Source of the DNA: Watersipora subatra
Lineage: Eukaryota; Bryozoa; Gymnolaemata; Cheilostomatida; Watersiporidae
Direction of reading: 5' to 3'
Length of the DNA: 64,000 nt
NCBI RefSeq assembly: GCF_963576615.1
Contig: NC_088712.1
Coordinates: 30,781,870 to 30,845,869, forward strand
Notes under the pieces: model-generated
Databases searched by the model: none
What the model saw: only the letters and a program-made list of their open reading frames with translations
What the model was told of the DNA's origin: nothing
In this document: in pieces, positions 45,657 through 57,800 of the stretch
Layout of the letters: each line of letters opens with the position of its first letter
Position numbering within the stretch: the first letter of the stretch is position 1
Position numbers and translations under genes: made by a program

Positions 45657-45841
45657 TTACTCAATGTCTATGAGCAGGTCCCCGGCTGACAACTTCTGGC
45701 TGAGGTTGACATGCAGCCCCTTGATAAGACCAGAGGTTGGTGCTGATACAACCATTTCCATTTTCATGGCGGAGAGGATAATGAGGGGATCACCTTTCTC
45801 TACACGGTCACCTTCTTTCACATTTATTGCTATCACATGAC
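45657..45841 (-). CDS. PC: Pyruvate carboxylase last exon (biotin carrier domain)
   Basis: The acceptor CACCGCTTAG is followed by 2 bases completing Gly, then 60 codons and TAA at 45657-45659. It contains [14 protein letters not shown], whose Lys between the two Met residues is the biotin attachment site, and ends LLIDIE as expected for the family C-terminus. Confidence 0.97.
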
Positions 45842-48800
45842 CTAAGCGGTGAAAATATAATCATAGAGGAGGAGGTAAAACAGGAAGGGTAAAACGAAAC
45901 AAAAGCGAGAGAAAAACCAGCAGGTAAAACAACCTGCTTAATTGAAGAAGACAAACTAGATGAACTTTTAATATCAAATCACATAATAAAATTTTTGCTT
46001 TTGTAAAAACCTTTATATAACCCATAGCTATATTATCCCTAATTATCCCATTGTCATATGAACCAATAAGTTCAATATTACATGTAGACATAGCATACAC
46101 CTCTATTGGATGTATAAGGTATTGTCCATATAACAACTAGTTCTGCTATAAGTGTGTGTAGTAGGTATTGTCCATATGACAACTAGTCCTGCTATAAGTG
46201 TGTGTAGTAGGTATTGTCTATATAACAACTAGTCTTGCTATAAGTGTGTGTAGTAGGTATTGTCCATATGACAACTAGTCCTGCTATAAGTGTGTGTAGT
46301 AGGTATTGTCCAGATGACAACTAGTCCTGCTATAAGTGTGTGTAGTAGGTATTGTCCATATGACAACTAGTCCTGCTATAAGTGTGTGTAGTAGGTATTG
46401 TCCTGTATGTGATGACAGGTGAGGAGACAAACAGAGAGCCTTATAGTGACTGCAACCAGTTAATAAGAGTAGCATTAGTAAAACTGCCATAAAATTAGCA
46501 CACACACATGCACGCACACACACATATATATCAGTGGAGTGTCCACACAGCGTTACGTCTCTGTGTGGGTATTTTATTATAACACACACTAGTTTACTAT
46601 AACCAGAGAGACTGACTGTACTTGTTGCTCACTTGAAACTACAAACACAGCTGTTTATGCAGAGATAAACACATCACAATATGAGTCTGTTTTTCAAAAG
46701 CAACATGATGTCAAAGGCAATTTGGTGTCAAAGGGATGAATAAAAAGATTAGACGTGAAAACGAATACCCACCAGGCATGGGAGCGCCAACAGAGCCTTT
46801 GACTCCTCTTAGAGCCTTAGGATGGAAAGATAGTGTCTGCAAGAGATAGCAGCAATGCGTGGTAAACTCAAGAGATATCACTGGGAGGTGAAGTAATAAC
46901 ACATCACTGTATATAATATATTTGTATATATTAGTGTATAATATAATATACACATGTATATAATAAATAATATTATTGTAAACACAAGTACTGGTTTCAC
47001 AGAATTTGCAGCTTTATCGCCATCTCACAAAAATACATGATCCAAATTTGAGTTGTCTGCTCTTGCGCAGTGTTCACGCGCTACAACCAACTGTACGTAA
47101 TGAATAAATAATTTTGTTTTAAACAGAGTTATTGCATTTTGTGTCAAATAAATAAAAATAAAGTGTATAGATACAGTCTAACACTGACTTACATCAACAT
47201 ATGACATCAAATTCTGACACTGTTTGAACCGAAACTCAAGGTAATTACAATTACACCTGAGCATTCTAGTGGCTCCACATACGAGTGCCTCCACATACGA
47301 GTGCCTCAACAAACGAGTGCATCAACAAACAAGTGCTTCAACGTACGAGTGCCTCAACATTACAGTCACCCTCAACATACGAGTGCCTCAACATACGAGT
47401 GCCTTAACATAAGAGAAAATCGAGATACGAGCAAAATTTCGAGCGAGTTCCAACTACTTACCGAGTTGACGCTTTCTGCCTCGCCTTCACTGTACCTTTT
47501 AGCCAACCTTATTAAAACTTTTGTGGCCATTAAATGGCCAAGTATGCGAGAGGCCATTTTTGAGACAAGCGTCGATCAGTCTTTTTCGTCTAGTCAGTTT
47601 GAAAAAGTTTTAATAAAGTCGGCTAAAAGTTATAGTGAAGGCAAAAGGCCTCAAGCAGGAAATACAATAAACTAAGATGAGGACAAAATTAAAGTCAAGT
47701 TTAGCAAAAAATTAAACTCAGCTTAAAGCGTGTACTAAAGCTAAGTTGCAGTGAGCTAAATTCATTTAAATTAAATTTAAAGTTTAAATTATATTACATA
47801 ACAAAAAGTCTGTACTGAACATGTTGCTGTAAAGTCTCATTCAGAATGCCATTAGTCGCTACGGCTATCATGAAGGTAAGAACTCCATACAGTACTCTAC
47901 ATAGTAATGTTACATTTGCAGATGATAACCACTAAATAAGTGATTGTTACCCTTGGTGAGGGTAGGTGCTGGATTACAACAATTAAAAACCAGTTTTTTG
48001 CATCATAACATCCTGCTTGTAGGTGGTATTTTCATAGTACAGAAACGGATTAATTTGTATTTCATTACTGTATATACATGTAGGATATATTGCATTGACA
48101 TACGAGCATATTCACATGCGAAATCAGTCTCAGAATGCATCAAGTTTGTACGTCGAAGCATGACTATATTAATATTAGGGGTCAAAGGTTTCTCTTAACA
48201 GATGAAAATGAACAGGTAAAGTTACAATAAAATCTTTTTTGATTTCAAACGAGTCCCTTGATAGTCTCAAGGGCCGTAAGAGATCGTCAGAAGTACTGAT
48301 AAAACACCAAGAACATCTATGCTCCCAGCTAGCGCAGCAGAGGTGTTAAAGTAACCGTGTAGCAGGCTGAATGCCACGTGTTTGAACCCACTGCAACACA
48401 ATATTTTTTCTCAACCTTTCGCAGTGCCTTCGGACAGGAGAATGGACGAACACGGCACTTATTATAGTAAAGGTTACTTCATTAATTGTGATTTGTGGAC
48501 AATTTAGTTACATCCGACAATAGTTAAGTTATTGTCGGATATAATACAGTACAGAGTTAAAAGGTACATATTTTAGGCTTTTGAGTTGTGGAACGAATTA
48601 AACGAATTACAGTGTATTCTTATGAAAATGTTTGCTCCAACATTCGAAGTGCATCTCAGAATGAGCTAACATCCTAAGCAGAAGGTTTGATTGAATGAAC
48701 ACCTTTGGCCAAAGGAAAGCTTTGCCATTCAACCATGAGTAGCGTCTCTCTATACAAACCCCTTACAAGCTCAGAAAAGAATTGGCTAGATTGTAGCGAT

Positions 48801-51800
48801 TTAGCGATGACAAACTTATTGCAAGTAAATATTGACATTCAACTCAGACACTCCCCTCACCCAACGAGATCGTAGAAGACTCTTCGTTATTACAAAACAG
48901 ATTCTACTCAAAAGTACCCAAAGCTAGTTGAAAGTAAGTAGACATAACAGGCCAAACAGTTTCAGAACTTGACCATACCCTAAAGAACTTTCTAAAAAAA
49001 ATTAGTGTTTAACATCGCATCATGGTTAAATTCGTCCACAAACACAAGCGGAATTCATTCATGAAAGCTTTAAAAAAACCCTCAATCAACTTCATTCCTC
49101 AGTTTCAAACATCCACACATTCAACAGATTTATATCAAGGATTACCTGACCCTTGCCCAAGCCAAGTTATTCTACAGAACCAGGAAATTCAAGAAAGAAC
49201 ATAACTACAAGTTTGCCTGGACTGCCAACCTGAATATATATACTTAAGAAAGACTAGTGATTCTCCCCTGATTCACATCAAATGTGAAGCCGATCTAAAG
49301 CATATAGAGTATACCATGCCCTGTAAGTAATTGATTAGATAATTTTCTGGATATTATGAATCCGAGTATCACATGTGCAAACTACATGATTGATCAATTG
49401 GACCCTATTATGTTGGACTTAATTTGCATCCTTAATGCTAATGTACAAAGTCTATGGAAGAAATTTCAGAAATTAGACACTACGAATTCTTTTCGAGCTG
49501 GAGGAGTTGGAGCCTACATACGCAGTATCGTAGCTGACAACATCGAAAGCCGCAAAATAAAATTTACAGTCTCGGAAGCCTTACTTTAAATGGTGGTATG
49601 TTCGAGCAACTTGAAACTGGCCTCACTTTCTTAATCATCTATCGACAACCATCCTCAAACAAATTCTCAGATGAGCTGGATAAATTTCTTGAAAATGAAA
49701 GTGGAATAAAACAGATCGTACTAGGAGATACCAATATTGACATTTTAAAATCTTGGAAGAATTTTCGCTACAGACAATTGTCCTGTCTTGACTAGATTAT
49801 CATAAACTGAAGAATTATCCATACAGAGTGGTACCATTCATACTGACATAAGCGACCATTTGCCAACTTTTATTGCTCTGCACCCACCAACTTCAGACCA
49901 CAATTCTCAGACAATCATTTGAATCATCGCTCTTTCAAAACCTTTGACAAGCTTTTACTCCTGATCTTTTTAACACCAACTGGCACTCAATATATGAAAC
50001 AAACTCTACTGAAACAAAGTATAACACTTTCTTAGACATCTCCGGAACAATTTGCAACAAGCATGCTCCTTTCATTAATACCCCTTCATCACCCAATCAC
50101 ACAACTAACAGAAAACCTTCGATTTCAGCTGGTATATACAAGCTTATTTTAAAGCGAGACTACCTCTACTCTCAAACACTCAACTCATCACTCAACTCAA
50201 TGTTAACAATTCGATATAAAAAGTTAAGGAATCGAATAACCATGAAACTCCGCAATGCCAAATCAAACTATTTTGAATCCCTAATAAAAGGTGCTTCTGG
50301 GCCTCTGGCAAGTTTTAATTATTGGGATTGGCAAAACTAAATCACTATCATCAGCCCCAAAATCTATAATACATGATGAAAAAGAACTAACTACAGAGAT
50401 TGATATAGCCAACACCTTTAAAGAATAGAGAAAGCATAATATTATTATGCTTTATTAGTTATCTTGAGGTGTTGACTGATGTTCTAAAAAAAGAATCAAG
50501 GAGATTGACCCACTAGAAGCTGAGATATAGCCAGCCAAACACAGGTCTACCTAATAAAGAATCAGAGGAAAACCCTTCAAAAATCCCGAAAACTGTGACG
50601 TATGAAATCGACTTAATGTTCATGTGCCGGAGTTGCCGCACCCTTACCGCCATTACGTATAATGATTGTTTTGGCTACGAGATGTGAAACGCTTCTCGCG
50701 ATAGTAAATAATTTACAGACTAGCTCTGGTTTCTCAGGAAAATCAAGCAAACATTGTGTGGTAAAGGCATTTGCCCACAACCCCTCGCCGTGATTTTTCA
50801 AACCAGAAGAGCAGATTTTGACTATTGTGCTTCAAATTTTAACTCGATCTCCACGGATATGCTCCAGAGATCATCTGTTCAACGAACGGCGCGTGTATAG
50901 TCTATATGCGACATCCGCGATTGCAGTTCGTTTAGAATAAGAAATGGGAATGTGAATTTGTGTTCAATCATCATTTTTCTACTGTGTATCTACTGCAGCA
51001 TTCAGTTGATTTTCATGATTATCGTCACTATTAACAGACTGTAAGTTCACTACAGCCATAATCTTAAAAAGAATAACTTGACCGTGCTGCTCTTGCTGTA
51101 AGAAAAGTAAACGATAACTTTTTATTTGATTTTTCTATTGATCTGTTATCTTATCTATGATTATTTTTTATGATTAATATAATAATCATAATGCATATTA
51201 TACAAAATAATAATATAACTGCGTATAGAATAAATGATGTAACTAATATAATTTGTAGAAAGTGATAGCAGAATGTTGCGAAATAATAGATGCGTGTAAT
51301 TATTTTATTCTAAAACTAATCTACACGTCAGAGGGACTGGTTCGGAATTCAGAGCAATGATTGTTAGGCCCAATTTGATTGTTCTATACTTCCAGGGATT
51401 AAACCAATTAAAACGCCGTGATTGTTATAAGAGAGCGCATTAGTTGGCTTAATTGACCAATGGCACACAAGTCGATTTCATACGTCATATATTGATGAAT
51501 ACCAAAACACTTATGTTTTTTGGTAGACCTGTGTTTGGCTGGCTATATCTCAGCTTCTGGTTGGTCAATCTCCTTGATTCCTTTTTAGAACATCAGTCAA
51601 CACCTCAAGATGAATAATAAAGCATAATAATATTATGCTTTCTCTATTCTTTAACAACTATTTTACTTCCATTGGTTCATTCCTGGCACAAAATTCTGAC
51701 AAGTCTAATCATAACCCAGAAGAGCTAATCATAACCCAGTAGAGCTAATCATAACCCAGAAGAGCTAATCATAACCCAGTAGAGCTAATCATAACCCAGA

Positions 51801-54800
51801 AGAGCTAATCATAACCCAGAAGAGCTAATCATAACCCAGTAGAGCTAATCATAACCCAGAAGAGCTAATCATAACCCAGTAGAGCTAATCATAACCCAGA
51901 AGAGCTAATCATAACCCAGTAGAGCTAATCATGACCCAGAAGAGCTAATCATAACCCAGAAGAGCTAATCATAACCCAGAAGAGCTAATCATAACCCAGA
52001 AGAGCTAATCATAACCCAGAAGAGCTAATCATAACCCAGTAGAGCTAATCATAACCCAGTAGAGCTAATCATGACCCAGAAGAGCTAATCATAACCCAGA
52101 AGAGCTAATCATAACCCAGAAGAGCTAATCATAACCCAGAAGAGCTAATCATAACCCAGAAGAGCTAATCATAACCCAGAAGAGCTAATCATAACCCAGT
52201 AGAGCTAATCATAACCCAGAAGAGCTAATCATAACCCAGTAGAGCTAATCATAACCCAGAAGAGCTAATCATAACCCAGTAGAGCTAATCATAACCCAGA
52301 AGAGCTAATCATAACCCAGTAGAGCTAATCATAACCCAGAAGAGCTAATCATAACCCAGTAGAGCTAATCATAACCCAGAAGAGCTAATCATGACCCAGA
52401 AGAGCTAATCATAACCCAGAAGAGCTAATCATAACCCAGAAGAGCTAATCATGACCCAGAAGAGCTAATCATAACCCAGTAGAGCTAATCATAACCCAGA
52501 AGAGCTAATCATAACCCAGAAGAGCTAATCATAACCCAGTAGAGCTAATCATAACCCAGAAGAGCTAATCATAACCCAGTAGAGCTAATCATAACCCAGA
52601 AGAGCTAATCATAACCCAGTAGAGCTAATCATGACCCAGAAGAGCTAATCATAACCCAGAAGAGCTAATCATAACCCAGAAGAGCTAATCATAACCCAGA
52701 AGAGCTAATCATAACCCAGTAGAGCTAATCATAACCCAGAAGAGCTAATCATAACCCAGTAGAGCTAATCATGACCCAGAAGAGCTAATCATAACCCAGA
52801 AGAGCTAATCATAACCCAGAAGAGCTAATCATAACCCAGAAGAGCTAATCATAACCCAGAAGAGCTAATCATAACCCAGAAGAGCTAATCATAACCCAGA
52901 AGAGCTAATCATAACCCAGTAGAGCTAATCATAACCCAGAAAAGCTAATCATAACCCAGTAGAGCTAATCATAACCCAGAAGAGCTAATCATAACCCAGT
53001 AGAGCTAATCATAACCCAGAAGAGCTAATCATAACCCAGTAGAGCTAATCATAACCCAGAAGAGCTAATCATAACCCAGTAGAGCTAATCATAACCCAGA
53101 AGAGCTAATCATGACCCAGAAGAGCTAATCATAACCCAGAAGAGCTAATCATAACCCAGAAGAGCTAATCATGACCCAGAAGAGCTAATCATAACCCAGA
53201 AGAGCTAATCATAACCCAGAAGAGCTAATCATAACCCAGAAGAGCTAATCATAACCCAGTAGAGCTAATCATGACCCAGAAGAGCTAATCATAACCCAGA
53301 AGAGCTAATCATAACCCAGAAGAGCTAATCATAACCCAGAAGAGCTAATCATAACCCAGAAGAGCTAATCATAACCCAGAAGAGCTAATCATAACCCAGT
53401 AGAGCTAATCATGACCCAGAAGAGCTAATCATAACCCAGAAGAGCTAATCATAACCCAGAAGAGCTAATCATAACCCAGTAGAGCTAATCATAACCCAGA
53501 AGAGCTAATCATAACCCAGAAGAGCTAATCATGACCCAGAAGAGCTAATCATAACCCAGAAGAGCTAATCATAACCCAGAAGAGCTAATTATAACCCAGT
53601 AGAGCTAATCATGACCCAGAAGAGCTAATCATAACCCAGTAGAGCTAATCATAACCCAGAAGAGCTAATCATAACCCAGAAGAGCTAATCATAACCCAGA
53701 AGAGCTAATCATGACCCAGAAGAGCTAATCATAACCCAGAAGAGCTAATCATAACCCAGAAGAGCTAATTATAACCCAGTAGAGCTAATCATGACCCAGA
53801 AGAGCTAATCATAACCCAGTAGAGCTAATCATAACCCAGTAGAGCTAATCATAACCCAGAAGAGCTAATCATAACCCAGAAGAGCTAATCATGACCCAGA
53901 AGAGCTAATCATAACCCAGAAGAGCTAATCATAACCCAGAAGAGCTAATTATAACCCAGTAGAGCTAATCATAACCCAGAAGAGCTAATCATAACCCAGA
54001 AGAGCTAATCATGACCCAGAAGAGCTAATCATAACCCAGAAGAGCTAATCATAACCCAGAAGAGCTAATCATAACCCAGTAGAGCTAATCATGACCCAGA
54101 AGAGCTAATCATAACCCAGAAGAGCTAATCATAACCCAGAAGAGCTAATCATAACCCAGAAGAGCTAATCATAACCCAGTAGAGCTAATCATGACCCAGA
54201 AGAGCTAATCATAACCCAGAAGAGCTAATCATAACCCAGAAGAGCTAATCATAACCCAGAAGAGCTAATCATAACCCAGAAGAGCTAATCATAACCCAGA
54301 AGAGCTAATCATAACCCAGAAGAGCTAATTATAACCCAGTAGAGCTAATCATGACCCAGAAGAGCTAATCATAACCCAGTAGAGCTAATCATAACCCAGA
54401 AGAGCTAATCATAACCCAGAAGAGCTAATCATAACCCAGAAGAGCTAATCATAACCCAGAAGAGCTAATCATAACCCAGAAGAGCTAATCATAACCCAGT
54501 AGAGCTAATTATAACCCAGAAGAGCTAATCATAACCCAGAAGAGCTAATCATGACCCAGAAGAGCTAATCATAACCCAGAAGAGCTAATCATAACCCAGA
54601 AGAGCTAATCATAACCCAGAAGAGCTAATCATGACCCAGAAGAGCTAATCATAACCCAGAAGAGCTAATCATAACCCAGAAGAGCTAATCATAACCCAGA
54701 AGAGCTAATCATAACCCAGTAGAGCTAATCATAACCCAGAAGAGCTAATCATAACCCAGAAGAGCTAATCATAACCCAGAAGAGCTAATCATAACCCAGA

Positions 54801-57800
54801 AGAGCTAATCATAACCCAGAAGAGCTAATCATAACCCAGAAGAGCTAATCATAACCCAGAAGAGCTAATCATGACCCAGAAGAGCTAATCATAACCCAGA
54901 AGAGCTAATCATAACCCAGAAGAGCTAATCATAACCCAGAAGAGCTAATCATAACCCAGAAGAGCTAATCATAACCCAGTAGAGCTAATCATGACCCAGT
55001 AGAGCTAATCATAACCCAGAAGAGCTAATCATAACCCAGAAGAGCTAATCATAACCCAGAAGAGCTAATCATAACCCAGAAGAGCTAATCATAACCCAGA
55101 AGAGCTAATCATGACCCAGAAGAGCTAATCATAACCCAGAAGAGCTAATCATAACCCAGTAGAGCTAATCATAACCCAGAAGAGCTAATCATAACCCAGT
55201 AGAGCTAATCATAACCCAGTAGAGCTAATCATAACCCAGAAGAGCTAATCATAACCCAGAAGAGCTAATCATAACCCAGAAGAGCTAATCATAACCCAGA
55301 AGAGCTAATCATGACCCAGAAGAGCTAATCATAACCCAGAAGAGCTAATCATAACCCAGAAGAGCTAATCATAACCCAGAAGAGCTAATCATAACCCAGA
55401 AGAGCTAATCATAACCCAGAAAAGCTAATCATAACCCAGAAGAGCTAATCATAACCCAGAAGAGCTAATCATGACCCAGAAGAGCTAATCATAACCCAGA
55501 AGAGCTAATCATAACCCAGAAGAGCTAATCATAACCCAGAAGAGCTAATCATGACCCAGAAGAGCTAATCATAACCCAGAAGAGCTAATCATAACCCAGA
55601 AGAGCTAATCATAACCCAGAAGAGCTAATCATGACCCAGAAGAGCTAATCATAACCCAGAAGAGCTAATCATAACCCAGAAGAGCTAATCATAACCCAGA
55701 AGAGCTAATCATAACCCAGAAGAGCTAATCATAACCCAGAAAAGCTAATCATAACCCAGAAGAGCTAATCATAACCCAGAAGAGCTAATCATGACCCAGA
55801 AGAGCTAATCATAACCCAGAAGAGCTAATCATAACCCAGAAGAGCTAATCATAACCCAGAAAAGCTAATCATAACCCAGAAGAGCTAATCATAACCCAGA
55901 AGAGCTAATCATGACCCAGAAGAGCTAATCATAACCCAGAAGAGCTAATCATAACCCAGAAGAGCTAATCATGACCCAGAAGAGCTAATCATAACCCAGA
56001 AGAGCTAATCATAACCCAGTAGAGCTAATCATAACCCAGTAGAGCTAATCATAACCCAGAAGAGCTAATCATGACCCAGAAGAGCTAATCATAACCCAGA
56101 AGAGCTAATCATAACCCAGAAGAGCTAATCATAACCCAGAAGAGCTAATCATAACCCAGAAGAGCTAATCATAACCCAGAAGAGCTAATCATAACCCAGA
56201 AGAGCTAATCATAACCCAGAAGAGCTAATCATGACCCAGAAGAGCTAATCATGACCCAGAAGAGCTAATCATAACCCAGAAGAGCTAATCATAACCCAGT
56301 AGAGCTAATCATAACCCAGAAGAGCTAATCATGACCCAGAAGAGCTAATCATAACCCAGAAGAGCTAATCATAACCCAGAAGAGCTAATCATGACCCAGA
56401 AGAGCTAATCATGACCCAGAAGAGCTAATCATAACCCAGAAGAGCTAATCATAACCCAGTAGAGCTAATCATAACCCAGAAGAGCTAATCATGACCCAGA
56501 AGAGCTAATCATAACCCAGAAGAGCTAATCATAACCCAGAAGAGCTAATCATAACCCAGAAAAGCTAATCATAACCCAGAAGAGCTAATCATAACCCAGA
56601 AGAGCTAATCATGACCCAGAAGAGCTAATCATAACCCAGAAGAGCTAATCATAACCCAGAAGAGCTAATCATGACCCAGAAGAGCTAATCATAACCCAGA
56701 AGAGCTAATCATAACCCAGTAGAGCTAATCATAACCCAGTAGAGCTAATCATAACCCAGAAGAGCTAATCATGACCCAGAAGAGCTAATCATAACCCAGA
56801 AGAGCTAATCATAACCCAGAAGAGCTAATCATAACCCAGAAGAGCTAATCATAACCCAGAAGAGCTAATCATAACCCAGAAGAGCTAATCATAACCCAGA
56901 AGAGCTAATCATAACCCAGAAGAGCTAATCATGACCCAGAAGAGCTAATCATGACCCAGAAGAGCTAATCATAACCCAGAAGAGCTAATCATAACCCAGT
57001 AGAGCTAATCATAACCCAGAAGAGCTAATCATGACCCAGAAGAGCTAATCATGACCCAGAAGAGCTAATCATAACCCAGAAGAGCTAATCATAACCCAGA
57101 AGAGCTAATCATAACCCAGAAGAGCTAATCATAACCCAGAAGAGCTAATCATGACCCAGAAGAGCTAATCATGACCCAGAAGAGCTAATCATAGAGCTAA
57201 CAAACACAAAGGATATCAACTGAAAGTTTAACTTTTAAATTATCACAAGTCGGCGACAATGATGTAATCAAGTTTCTGAAAAAGGTTAATCCAGCCAACG
57301 CAACTGGATTTGACAACATTCCATCAAAATTAGTTAATGATGCCCCATAAACTATTGCTCCTGTAATAACTGACATTTTAAACTCCAGCTTAACAACTTC
57401 TAAAGTACTAAGTAAAATGAAAATAGCTAAAGTAAAACCCTTGTTTAAAAAAGGCTAAAATAAAATTTGCTCTAATTATAGACCCAGTAGTTTGCTACCA
57501 GTGCTAAGTGAGATAATTGAAAAAGCTGTAAATATACAGATTATGGAATACCGTGACAGTAATTTACTGCTTAACAATGGGCAATATGGTTTTACGAGAA
57601 AGCGCAGCGCCAAGGATGCACTAATTAAATTGATTAACAATGTTTTAAATTCCTTAAACGATGGCAAATGTGTTCTTGGCATCTTTCTAGATTTTAATAA
57701 AGCCTTTGACACAATTGATTATAATATATTGTACACAAAACTCCACAATCTTAATTTTGACATTACCGCAGTTAACTGGATCAAAAGCTATCTAACCGAA

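Noticed and set aside
47301..47675. 124-codon + frame across 47.3-47.7 kb
   Set aside because: It runs through a short minisatellite and an inverted repeat, and its residues mirror across the palindrome. There is no family match.
50422..51650. Reading the TTAA-flanked element as a piggyBac member
   Set aside because: The target site fits, but the termini start AGAATAGAG and there is no transposase. I keep only the neutral call.
57476..57712. Minus-strand 78-codon frame
   Set aside because: Antisense of the LINE-B reverse transcriptase, which is recognised on the + strand.
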